Source: Clostridia bacterium
GTDB taxonomy: Bacteria > Bacillota > Peptococcia > DRI-13 > UBA5745
NCBI GenBank assembly: GCA_018436095.1
Contig: JAHDMJ010000029.1
Span: 1 to 39,259, forward strand
Length of the DNA: 39,259 nucleotides
Direction: 5' to 3'
The notes beneath the pieces are model-generated. The model did no database searches. It saw only the letters and a program-made list of their open reading frames with translations, and was not told the DNA's origin. Position numbers and translations under genes: made by a program. Below, in pieces: positions 26,572 to 34,884 of this stretch (the first letter of the stretch is position 1; the number at the start of each line of letters is the position of its first letter).

Positions 26572-27486
26572 ATGTATATGCTCACGTTGAAATATGTGGT
26601 GACCGTTGCAGATTTGGGAAGCTACTCCAAGGCGGCGGAAAAGCTGTTTGTCAGCCAGCCCGCTCTCAGCCAGGCCATCCGGCGGCTGGAGACAGAGCTG
26701 CAGGCGCAGATGTTTCAAAAGCAAAACGGCCGCTCAGTCCCTACCCTGGCAGGCGAAATTGTGGTTGAAAAGGGCCGCAGAATTCTGGAACTGCACCAGG
26801 AGCTGCTCAGTGATATTTCCAATATCAATGAGCTGCGGGCGGGAACGTTAAATATCGGCGTAGCCCCTTTTTATCACAAGGTGTATCTCAGCCGCTGCCT
26901 CTCCGATTTTCATGCCTGCTACCCGAAGGTGGAGGTTGCCGTTCAGGAGGGGTTTACGCAGAGCACCATCTCGGGTATTCTGGCGGGAGAGCTGGATTTG
27001 GGGCTGGTCAGCAGTCCCTTTCCCGACACCGTTGAGGAGTGCGCCCTGGCCTTCGAGGAGGAGGTTTTGCTGGCGGTTCCGCCCGGTTTCGCCATCAATG
27101 GGCAGTATTGCCCGGAGAGGGGCGTATACCCCGAGGTGGACCTGAAAGATTTTCGGGATATGAATTTTGTATCCTACCGTCCCGGCAGGAATATGACGCT
27201 GATCACTAAGGAGCAGTGCAGGCGGGCCGGATTTGCACCCAATATCGTATTCCGCTGCGGCAGCACCGAAAGCGTCAACGCAATGATCGCCAGCGGAACC
27301 GGAGTCGGCTTTGTGCCCGGCTCCATTGCCGAAATTTGTCCCGCCAGCCAGCAGGCAGTTTATTACCGATTGAGCGGCGGCAAAATCATGCGCAAATTTT
27401 TCTTCATTCATAAGAAAAACAAAAGGCTCAACCCGGCCCAGAAGCGCTTTCTGGAGCTGGCCCAACAATTGGCCCATCATATGTAA
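26572..27486 (+). CDS. LysR-family transcriptional regulator
   Basis: 304 residues, standard length. The N-terminal winged HTH is clear (LGSYSKAAEKLFVSQPALSQ, residues about 15-34), followed by a periplasmic-binding-like effector domain (TLNIGVAPFYHKVYL; ASGTGVGFVPGS). ATG 26572 is used (GGGGGGA upstream); the frame is open to 26284 but that stretch covers the previous operon's terminator. It is on the same strand as the carboxylate operon, separated by a terminator and an operator-like palindrome, which marks it as the likely activator of that operon with a pathway metabolite as inducer. A weak TATAGT -10 lies near 26511. Confidence 0.92.
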   Translation: MYMLTLKYVVTVADLGSYSKAAEKLFVSQPALSQAIRRLETELQAQMFQKQNGRSVPTLAGEIVVEKGRRILELHQELLSDISNINELRAGTLNIGVAPFYHKVYLSRCLSDFHACYPKVEVAVQEGFTQSTISGILAGELDLGLVSSPFPDTVEECALAFEEEVLLAVPPGFAINGQYCPERGVYPEVDLKDFRDMNFVSYRPGRNMTLITKEQCRRAGFAPNIVFRCGSTESVNAMIASGTGVGFVPGSIAEICPASQQAVYYRLSGGKIMRKFFFIHKKNKRLNPAQKRFLELAQQLAHHM

Positions 27487-27527
27487 CGCCCTGCATATAT
27501 AACACCTTGCATTGGAAGCAATTTGAA

Positions 27528-27560
27528 CCGCCCCGGTCTGCGCTGCGCAGGCCGGGGCGG
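27528..27560 (+). terminator. GC-rich hairpin after the LysR gene
   Basis: CCGCCCCGG-T-CTGCGC pairs with TGCGCAG-G-CCGGGGCGG, about 15 base pairs with a very short loop, then CTGCGTTTTA. It starts 42 bases after the LysR stop and isolates that gene from the operon promoter. The T-run is short (four). Confidence 0.6.
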
Positions 27561-27609
27561 CTGCGTTTTACCGCCGGATACAGCCCCGGGGCTTATAAAG
27601 CCGGACATA

Positions 27610-27632
27610 AAATATAACTATTTGTTATATTT
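27610..27632. promoter_or_regulatory. LysR-type operator, T-N11-A palindrome
   Basis: AAATATAAC (27610-27618) and GTTATATTT (27624-27632) form a perfect 9-bp inverted repeat with a 5-base centre. It contains the T-N11-A core (T27615, A27627) typical of LysR-family sites. Its centre is about 30 bases before the -35 of the promoter that follows, the usual place for an activator recognition site. A second, GC-rich 12-bp palindrome, AGCCCCGGGGCT, lies at 27582-27593. Confidence 0.6.
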
Positions 27633-27650
27633 CGAAATCGTTATTCCTAT

Positions 27651-27679
27651 TTTACAGTGCTAATAGGGACTGCTAGAAT
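27651..27679 (+). promoter_or_regulatory. Promoter of the carboxylate operon
   Basis: TTTACA (27651-27656), a 17-base spacer and TAGAAT (27674-27679): each box differs from consensus at one base. It lies about 47 bases before the first structural gene and just after the LysR-type palindrome. Confidence 0.6.
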
Positions 27680-27725
27680 GAATTAAACGTTAGCCGTTGA
27701 ACCCAAAGGAAAGAGGTATCGCAAG

Positions 27726-29672
27726 ATGGGAGCCTCCGTCACCGAGAAAATACTGCTGGCCCATTTATGCGAAGGCTCCCTGGAGCCCGGTGAAGGAAAC
27801 GGATTCCGGGCCGACAGCGTGCTGATGCATGATATGTCCGGTCTGCTGGCTTGTATGGGGCTGGAGGCTATGGGATTGGAGCGGGCGGTTGTATCGCTTC
27901 CCCTGCTGTTTATAGACCATAATCTGATTTCCATGGACTCCGGCAACCCGGACAGCCAGAGTTATCTGCGAAGCTGCGCCCAGCGGTTTGGCATGTGCTA
28001 CTCCCGGCCCGGCAACGGGATATGCCACAGCCTTTACTATCACCGGCTGGGCCGGCCGGGAACGCTGCTGATCGGCGCCGATAGCCACAGTGCCACCGCC
28101 GGGGCTTTGGGCATGCTAGGCATCGGAGTGGGAGGAATGGATGCGGCGCTGGTACTCAGCGGCCAGCCTTTCCGGATGAAAACACCATCCCTGCTGGAGA
28201 TCCGGCTGACAGGCAGCCTTCCTGCCGGAACCTGCGCCAAGGACGCCGCCCTGATTTTGCTGCGGCTTCTGTCCGCCGGAGGCTGCCTGGGAAAAATTGT
28301 GGAATATACCGGAGAAGGGGTAAAAAGCCTGACGGTGCCGCAGCGGGCCACCTTGGCCAATATGGGCGCCGAAATGGGCGCCACCAGCTCGGTTTTTCCC
28401 TCGGACGAACAGACTGCCCATTTTCTGGCGGCCCAGAGCCGGGAAGAGGATTATATAGCTCTTCAGGCCGACGGGGATGCCCGCTATGACGAGACTATAG
28501 AGTTTGATTTGAACAAGGTGACCCCCATGGTGGCCCTGCCCGGCCAGCCGGACTATGGCCGGCCTGTGGCAGAGGCGGGGAAGGCGGCCTTTTCCCAGGT
28601 TTTCATCGGTAGCTGCACCAACGGCTCCTATACAGACTTGGCCAGGGCCGCATTGATTTTCAAGGGGCGCAAGGTAGCCCCCGGCACGGATGTGCTGGTT
28701 TCCTGCCCCACCCGACAGATATACGGTATGCTGTTGCGGGACGGTTATCTGCAGATGTTTGCCGACGCAGGAGTCCGCATTCTGGAATGCGGCTGCGGCC
28801 CCTGCATGGGTATCGGTCAGGCCCCGGCCGGCCGCACGGTGATTTTGCGCACCTCCAACCGCAATTATCCCGGCCGCTCGGGCACGCCGGAGGCCCGTAT
28901 GTACCTTTGCGGCACCGAAACCGCGGCGGCCAGCGCCGTGACCGGACGCCTGACCGCTGCCCATGAGCTGCTGGATGTTTCGCTGCTGGATCAGGTCCGG
29001 GAGCCGGAGCACTACAGCATAGATGACAGCATGCTGTTGCATTATGAAAAAAAGCCGGAACCGGTTAGGCTGCGTTATGCTCCCAATATCCGCCCCTTAC
29101 CGGTGAAGGAGCCCCCCGGTTCCGCTATCTCCGGCAGAGTTTCCTTGAAACTGGGCGACGGCGTGAGTACCGATGATATCGTTCCGCCGGACCCCCGGAT
29201 ATTGGGCCTGCGGGCTAATATACCGGAGCTCTCAACATACCTGTTTCACCACCTTGACCCGGAGTTTGCCCGCCGGGCCGCTGAATTGCCGGGCAGCGTA
29301 ATCGTGGCCGGAGAGGGTTACGCTCAAGGCTCCAGCCGGGAGCACGCCGCCATCGGCTGCATGTACCTGGGCGTTGAAGCGGTGCTGGCAAAATCCATCC
29401 ACCGCATCCACCGGGCCAATCTCATCAATTACGGCATATTGCCCTTGCTGTTTGAGCAGGCAGAAGATTACGCCGCCATCGAACAAGGCGACCTGCTGGA
29501 GCTGAAAGACCTGGCCGCCCAGCTAAGGTCGGAAAAACGGATCAGCATTAAAAACCTGAGTCGAAACACGGTGTTTTACGGTATATCCGATTTAAACCAC
29601 AGAGAAATCCGGTTACTAGAGGCTGGCGGCTTGATTCCCTATATGCGCAACAAAATTAGCAAAATACTCTGA
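27726..29672 (+). CDS. Aconitase-family hydro-lyase, copy 1 (fused LeuC-LeuD type)
   Basis: 648 residues; one chain with the Fe-S domains and a C-terminal swivel domain, as in the short 'putative aconitate hydratase' type rather than 900-residue AcnA. The 4Fe-4S ligands are Cys297 (GSCTNGSY) and Cys357/Cys360 (GCGPCMG). GADSHSATAGALG and the swivel motif QGSSREHAA, with the substrate-binding Arg, are present. It dehydrates and rehydrates a 2-hydroxy di- or tricarboxylate; citrate/isocitrate is possible, but relatives also act on isopropylmalate, homoaconitate and dimethylmalate. First gene of the operon, 20 bases before a paralogue. Substrate unproven. Confidence 0.88.
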   Translation: MGASVTEKILLAHLCEGSLEPGEGNGFRADSVLMHDMSGLLACMGLEAMGLERAVVSLPLLFIDHNLISMDSGNPDSQSYLRSCAQRFGMCYSRPGNGICHSLYYHRLGRPGTLLIGADSHSATAGALGMLGIGVGGMDAALVLSGQPFRMKTPSLLEIRLTGSLPAGTCAKDAALILLRLLSAGGCLGKIVEYTGEGVKSLTVPQRATLANMGAEMGATSSVFPSDEQTAHFLAAQSREEDYIALQADGDARYDETIEFDLNKVTPMVALPGQPDYGRPVAEAGKAAFSQVFIGSCTNGSYTDLARAALIFKGRKVAPGTDVLVSCPTRQIYGMLLRDGYLQMFADAGVRILECGCGPCMGIGQAPAGRTVILRTSNRNYPGRSGTPEARMYLCGTETAAASAVTGRLTAAHELLDVSLLDQVREPEHYSIDDSMLLHYEKKPEPVRLRYAPNIRPLPVKEPPGSAISGRVSLKLGDGVSTDDIVPPDPRILGLRANIPELSTYLFHHLDPEFARRAAELPGSVIVAGEGYAQGSSREHAAIGCMYLGVEAVLAKSIHRIHRANLINYGILPLLFEQAEDYAAIEQGDLLELKDLAAQLRSEKRISIKNLSRNTVFYGISDLNHREIRLLEAGGLIPYMRNKISKIL

Positions 29673-29692
29673 AAGCAGATGAGGTTACAAGG

Positions 29693-31690
29693 ATGAAATT
29701 GACCGCTGGACAAACCTTGACGGAAAAAATCATTGCCGCTCATATTGCCTTTGGAAACCCGGCGACGGGGAGCGAAATCGGGCTGCGGGTGGATCAGACC
29801 ATTACCCAGGATGCCTTGGGCATGATGGCCTATCTGGCCTTTGAGAGCATGGGTCAATCCCGCATACAGACCGAGCTGGCCGTCAGCTATCTGGATCATA
29901 ATATGCTTTATGCGGATCACAGGAACCCGGATGACCACGCCTATCTGCAAAGCGTCGCCCAGAAATACGGCGTCTGCCTTTCCAGGGCAGGCAACGGCAT
30001 CTGTCACAGCCTCCATTTGGCGCGGTTTGCCAAGCCGGGAAAGATTCTGGTGGGGACCGACAGCCACACGCCTTCAGCGGGAGCGGCAGGGATGTTGGGC
30101 ATCGGAGCCGGCGGCATTGAAACCGCTGCTGTCATGGCGGGGGAGCCCCTGGCCCTGAATATGCCCAGGGTAGTGAGGGTACTGCTGCGGGGCGGGTTGG
30201 ATCCGGGGGTCAACGCCAAGGACGCCGCACTGTGGCTGGTGGGAAAGCTCACCGTGAAGGGCGGATCCGGCGCAGTTTTGGAGTATGCCGGGGAGGGACT
30301 GGCGGGCCTTTCGGTTCCCCAGCGGATGACGCTGGCCAATATGGGGGCCGAGACGGGAGCAACCTCCTCCATTTTTCCATCCGACTTACGTACGCGACAA
30401 TACCTGGCTGCCCAGGGCAGGGAGGGGGACTATGTTCCTCTGCAGGCCGGCGCCGGGGCATCCTATGCCCAGACTATTGAATGCGACCTTTCTGAGCTGG
30501 AGCCCATGGTGGCCCTGCCCCATCAGCCGGACCAGGTGGTGCCGGTGTCTCAAGCGGGACGGGTATATGTGGATCAGGTATTCCTCGGCAGTTGCACCAA
30601 CAGCTCCTTTTCCGATCTGATGCGCGCCGCCAAAATTCTGGAAGGCCGCAACATTTCCCCCCAGGTGAGCCTCATCGTCAGTCCGGGGACCCGGCAGAAT
30701 TTCCGACTTCTGCTAAAAAGCGGCGCTATCGATATTTTTTTACAGGCCGGCGCCAGGATTTTAGAATGCGGCTGCGGTCCTTGTGTAGGCATAGGGCAGG
30801 CCGTAAAAAGCGGCGGCGTTTCTCTCCGAACCTCCAATAGGAATTTCAAGGGACGCTGCGGCACGCCGGATTCCCAGGTCTATCTGGTCAGTCCGGAAAC
30901 CGCCGCTGCCAGCGCTGTACTCGGGTGGCTGGCAGCGGCCCCAGAATTAGGCGATGTCAGCGGACTTGACAGCATTGCGGAACCGGAGGCATATGGGGCG
31001 GAGGATTCCATGATCCTTTTTCCGCCGGCAGAGGGCTCGGCAATTCAGCCGGTATACGGTCCCAATATCAAGCCCGTTCCTCTGGGCCGGCCTCTGCCGG
31101 AAGTATTGCCCATCAAGGTGGTTAAGAAGGTAGGAGACAACATTTCCACCGATGAAATTGCGCCCTCCGCCCCGGAGTTCGTGGCCAGCCGCTCCAATAT
31201 TCCCCAAGTGTCGAAATCCGCCTTCTGCCGGTCGGATCCGGATTTCTGGAAACGGGCGGAAGCCTGCGGCAGCAGCGTCATCGTAGCGGGAGAAAATTAC
31301 GGTCAGGGCTCCAGCCGGGAGCATGCGGCGCTGATGCCTATGTATCTCGGCGTACGGGCGGTCATCGCCAAGGACTTTGCCCGCATCCACCGCACAAATC
31401 TCATCAACTGCGGTCTGCTGCCGCTGATTTTCGAAGACCCCTTGGATTACCACCGCCTGTCGGAAAATGACGAGCTGGAGCTGCCGGAGGTTGAGGCCGG
31501 ACTGAGGGCCGGCCGGCTGAAGGTACGCAATCTTACCACAGGGGCGGAGTTATGGGTTGGGCTCAGCAATTCGCCGCGGGAGACCGGGATTCTGCGGGCC
31601 GGCGGATTGTTACGCTATATACAGGAACGCAATAACATCTGTAGGGAAGGGACGAACAACGAGATAAAACGAAAGGAAGAAAAAGCATGA
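29693..31690 (+). CDS. Aconitase-family hydro-lyase, copy 2 (fused LeuC-LeuD type)
   Basis: 665 residues, paralogous over its whole length to copy 1. Ligands are Cys301 (GSCTNSSF) and Cys361/Cys364 (GCGPCVG); GTDSHTPSAGAAG and the swivel motif QGSSREHAA are intact, so both copies look active. Differences cluster in the swivel entry segment (EIAPSAPEFVASRSNIP here, DIVPPDPRILGLRANIP in copy 1), the region that in LeuD-type proteins helps choose the substrate side chain, suggesting distinct substrates or successive steps. About 15 residues at the C-terminus (from about 648) extend beyond copy 1. The stop overlaps the tctC ATG (ATGA), so translation is coupled. Confidence 0.88.
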   Translation: MKLTAGQTLTEKIIAAHIAFGNPATGSEIGLRVDQTITQDALGMMAYLAFESMGQSRIQTELAVSYLDHNMLYADHRNPDDHAYLQSVAQKYGVCLSRAGNGICHSLHLARFAKPGKILVGTDSHTPSAGAAGMLGIGAGGIETAAVMAGEPLALNMPRVVRVLLRGGLDPGVNAKDAALWLVGKLTVKGGSGAVLEYAGEGLAGLSVPQRMTLANMGAETGATSSIFPSDLRTRQYLAAQGREGDYVPLQAGAGASYAQTIECDLSELEPMVALPHQPDQVVPVSQAGRVYVDQVFLGSCTNSSFSDLMRAAKILEGRNISPQVSLIVSPGTRQNFRLLLKSGAIDIFLQAGARILECGCGPCVGIGQAVKSGGVSLRTSNRNFKGRCGTPDSQVYLVSPETAAASAVLGWLAAAPELGDVSGLDSIAEPEAYGAEDSMILFPPAEGSAIQPVYGPNIKPVPLGRPLPEVLPIKVVKKVGDNISTDEIAPSAPEFVASRSNIPQVSKSAFCRSDPDFWKRAEACGSSVIVAGENYGQGSSREHAALMPMYLGVRAVIAKDFARIHRTNLINCGLLPLIFEDPLDYHRLSENDELELPEVEAGLRAGRLKVRNLTTGAELWVGLSNSPRETGILRAGGLLRYIQERNNICREGTNNEIKRKEEKA

Positions 31691-32700
31691 AACACATCAA
31701 ACGTATTACTGCACTGCTTCTAGCCTGTTCTCTCATTCTGGCGCTGGCCGCCTGCGGAGGCCAAGCCGCAAACACGCCAACCGGTACAACGGCCGGCTCC
31801 GCCGCCCCCACCGAGGCCCCCAAGGTGGATTTTCCTACTAAAACCATCTCTATTGTTGTACCTTTTGCCGCCGGCGGCAACGTAGACCTTACTTGCCGGA
31901 TCATTGCCGAGGAGATGGGCAAGGTTTTAGGCACCAATGTAGTAGTGGAGAACAAGGAAGGCGGCGGCGCCATCATCGGCCAGACTTACGCTTTGAATCA
32001 GAAAGCCGATGGCTACACCATTCTGGCGCTGACCTCCAGCTTTGTAACCAACATCCTCTCCGGCGATACCGACTTCGGCATGGAGGACGCCACTGCCATC
32101 GGCCAGTTCTGCTTTGATCCCGAGATCGTGGTGGCTTCCGCCAACTCCGGCATCACCAGCATCGAAGAGTTCATGGAGCAGGCCAAGGCAGGCTCGCTGA
32201 CCAACTCCACTCCCGGTTTTTCCACTTCCCACCATATTGCCAGCCTGATACTGGCCAATAACCACGGTCTGAATTTCGACTATATGCATACAAATGGCTC
32301 CGCAGAACAAACGGTCCAGCTGGCCGGCGGCCATGCCCAGGTGGGATTGACCACCTACGGCGGTGCGGCGACCCTGATCAAAGAGGGTAAAATCGTTCCT
32401 CTGGCTGTCTGCGATACCCTTCGCTCTCCCTCGCTGCCTGAGATTCCCACCATGGCGGAGGCCGGTTTTGATTTTACCTACGGCGCATACCGGGGCTTTG
32501 CCGTACCTGCCGGCACTCCCGACGAGGTGGTTGCGATTCTATCCGATGCGCTGGCCACCGTCATGAGCACCGAATCAGTAAAGAAGGGCTTTGAGGACGC
32601 CGGTTTCCCCGTCTCCTATCTGAATGCCGCCGATTTCCAGACCATGCTGAACGACGACTACAAAAACATGGAAGCGATCTACTACCTCCTGGAGGAGTAA
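31687..32700 (+). CDS. tctC: TctC/Bug-type solute-binding lipoprotein
   Basis: 337 residues. A signal peptide with lipobox LALAAC gives acylated Cys23, followed by a Thr/Ala/Pro linker. The mature part has the Bug fold markers FPTKTISIVVPFAAGGNVDL and, near the C-terminus, AVPAGTPDEVV. These proteins catch di- or tricarboxylates outside the membrane and deliver them to TctAB, driven by ion gradients. The start overlaps the aconitase copy 2 stop. Unlike many Bug genes, it sits inside a catabolic operon, so the ligand is likely the operon's substrate. Confidence 0.93.
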   Translation: MKHIKRITALLLACSLILALAACGGQAANTPTGTTAGSAAPTEAPKVDFPTKTISIVVPFAAGGNVDLTCRIIAEEMGKVLGTNVVVENKEGGGAIIGQTYALNQKADGYTILALTSSFVTNILSGDTDFGMEDATAIGQFCFDPEIVVASANSGITSIEEFMEQAKAGSLTNSTPGFSTSHHIASLILANNHGLNFDYMHTNGSAEQTVQLAGGHAQVGLTTYGGAATLIKEGKIVPLAVCDTLRSPSLPEIPTMAEAGFDFTYGAYRGFAVPAGTPDEVVAILSDALATVMSTESVKKGFEDAGFPVSYLNAADFQTMLNDDYKNMEAIYYLLEE

Positions 32701-32847
32701 GATTCCTGTAAAGGGCCAGGGGCCATCCTGAGCGGCTTATCAAAGGCGGCTGGGACGGCCCTCTCCCTAAATATTTCCTGACCTGTTCCCGCAGGTGCAG
32801 GTGACAGAATCTCAGCCGACAGACAGCGTAGAGGAAGGGAAGTTATT

Positions 32848-33288
32848 ATGCAAAAAAAGGACATTGGCCTTGGGGCGGTATCCATAGCCTTCGGCGCCTG
32901 GATATGGTACATGGCGGCAGCTTTAAAAAAGGGCGCTGATTTCTGGCCCAAGATCGTAGCGGGGTCTATTATTCTCCTGGGCCTGATCATTTTGGTTATG
33001 GCCCTGATGGAAGTCAGAAGTAAAGGGACGGAGGGAACAAAAAAAGCAAAAGGAAATCCCCAATATCTTCATGTAATGGCGGTCATAGCCGTTCTGATAG
33101 GGTATTACGTTGCCTTTCAGTACGTGGGCTACACGATTCCCACCTTTCTGCTGATTTTTTTGTCGGCACTGATTCTGGGGTACAGGAACTGGAAGGTCAT
33201 GATCCCCACCTCTTTGATCGTCAGCGTTGGGCTCTACCTGATCTTTACCCATTTATTTGGCATCCGGTTTCCCGGCGCTTTTTTTTAG
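32848..33288 (+). CDS. tctB: TctB, small membrane subunit of tripartite tricarboxylate transporter
   Basis: 146 residues with four predicted membrane segments (about 7-24, 33-54, 72-95, 97-140 as a split pair) and a Lys-rich cytoplasmic loop. Sequence is weakly conserved in this family; the call rests on size, topology and position between tctC and tctA. GAGGAAGGGAAG precedes the ATG. The 147-base gap after tctC holds only weak hairpins, which might favour a higher level of binding protein over membrane subunits. Confidence 0.85.
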   Translation: MQKKDIGLGAVSIAFGAWIWYMAAALKKGADFWPKIVAGSIILLGLIILVMALMEVRSKGTEGTKKAKGNPQYLHVMAVIAVLIGYYVAFQYVGYTIPTFLLIFLSALILGYRNWKVMIPTSLIVSVGLYLIFTHLFGIRFPGAFF

Positions 33289-33301
33289 GAGGTGATGAAG
33301 C

Positions 33302-34858
33302 ATGATGAATCATATTATGGAGGGCTTCGGCACTCTGTTTACACTGTGGAATATATTTATACTGGTGGCAGGCACCCTTGTGGGTCTGATCATCGGAGCC
33401 CTGCCCGGGCTTACCGGTAATATGGCCATTGCCTTGATGGTACCCGTTACCTTTGGCATGGACGCCACTTCCGGCCTGACGCTTTTGACCGCAATTTACT
33501 GTTCTTCCATTTTCGGCGGCTCCATCTCCGCCATTTTGCTGGGCATCCCCGGCACCATCTCTTCCTTTGCTACCACGTTGGACGGCTATCCTATGGCCTT
33601 GAAAGGGCAAGCCGGGGCGGCCCTTGGCAACGCTACTATATCCAGCGTCTTCGGCGGCTTGTTCAGTTCCGTGGTGCTGATGAGCCTGACTACGGTTCTG
33701 GCGGAGTTTGCTCTGACCTTCGGCCCCGCCGAATACTTCGCCGTAGCTATTTTAGGGCTCTCCTGTATTGCCAGCATTGGCGGCAAGTCCCTGACCAAGG
33801 GCCTGTTGTCCGGCTTCCTGGGGCTTTTCATTGCCTGCATCGGTATGGATCCCCAATTGGGCATCAAACGTTTTACCTTTGGCAGCGTCAACCTGCTGGG
33901 CGGCATAACTATGGTGGGAGCCCTTATCGGCCTGTTCGGGGTGGTGTCCGTTCTGAAGAGTGCGGAAAAAGCGCAAAAGCTGGCCGAGAAGACCTCTAAG
34001 ATGCCCGATGTGGGCTCCACCTGGATCGGCTGGAAGATGTGCCTCCAGTTGCTTCCCACCTGGCTGCGGGGCTCAGTCATCGGTACGATAGTGGGCATCA
34101 TTCCGGGGGCCGGCACCAATGTGGCTACTTTCCTGGCCTATGATATTGAAAAGAAAATCAGCAAAGACCCCGAAAGCTTTGGCGAGGGAAATCCCAAGGG
34201 CGTCGCAGCGCCGGAAAGTGCCAACAACGGTGTCACCGGCGGCTCTCTGGTGCCTCTGCTGGCCCTGGGCGTACCCGGCAACGCCACCAGCGCCCTGTTC
34301 TTAAGCGCACTGATGCTCCAGGGTCTGGCCACCGGGCCAACTCTGTTTACCGATCACGCCAATGTGGTCTACGCACTGTTTCTGGCTTTCTTCCTGGCCA
34401 ATATCATCATGGCGCCCCTGGGCCTGTTTCTCCTGCGGTATATGAAGACTATTCTGTCGGTGCCGGAATCCCTGCTGGGCGGCATCATCCTGGCCTTCTG
34501 CGTCACCGGTGTATTTTCCATTTCCTCCAACCCCTTTGATGTATTAGTCCTCATCATTTTCGGCGTCGTCGGCTACCTCTTTTACAAATTCGATGTTCCC
34601 TCGGCGCCCCTCATCGTCTGTCTGGTGTTGGGCACCATGGCCGAGAGCAATCTGCGCCAAGCCCTGGTGTCCAGCGGCAATTCCTACAGCTTTATGTGGA
34701 CCCGGCCAATCACCGCTGCCGTGCTGTTGATCTCCGTCGGCAGTTTCTTTGCCCCCATCATTACCAAGATGATGAAGGCCATGCGTAAGCGCAGATCCAA
34801 TATGATCACGGTGGACGATATGGCAAGCAGCCTGGAAGAGGAGATCGAAGAGGATTGA
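33302..34858 (+). CDS. tctA: TctA, large membrane subunit of tripartite tricarboxylate transporter
   Basis: 518 residues, about twelve membrane segments. The two inverted signature regions are seen: GALPGLTGNMAIALMVP with SSIFGGSISAILLGIPG in the first half, and GIIPGAGTNVATFLAYD with LLALGVPGNATSALFL in the second. These form the ion- and substrate-binding hairpins. AGGAGGTGA precedes the start; ATG 33302 and 33305 are both usable. It lies 13 bases after tctB. The acidic C-terminus (SSLEEEIEED) is cytoplasmic. Confidence 0.95.
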   Translation: MMNHIMEGFGTLFTLWNIFILVAGTLVGLIIGALPGLTGNMAIALMVPVTFGMDATSGLTLLTAIYCSSIFGGSISAILLGIPGTISSFATTLDGYPMALKGQAGAALGNATISSVFGGLFSSVVLMSLTTVLAEFALTFGPAEYFAVAILGLSCIASIGGKSLTKGLLSGFLGLFIACIGMDPQLGIKRFTFGSVNLLGGITMVGALIGLFGVVSVLKSAEKAQKLAEKTSKMPDVGSTWIGWKMCLQLLPTWLRGSVIGTIVGIIPGAGTNVATFLAYDIEKKISKDPESFGEGNPKGVAAPESANNGVTGGSLVPLLALGVPGNATSALFLSALMLQGLATGPTLFTDHANVVYALFLAFFLANIIMAPLGLFLLRYMKTILSVPESLLGGIILAFCVTGVFSISSNPFDVLVLIIFGVVGYLFYKFDVPSAPLIVCLVLGTMAESNLRQALVSSGNSYSFMWTRPITAAVLLISVGSFFAPIITKMMKAMRKRRSNMITVDDMASSLEEEIEED

Positions 34859-34884
34859 TCCATAAGGAAAGGGGAGGCGGCGCA

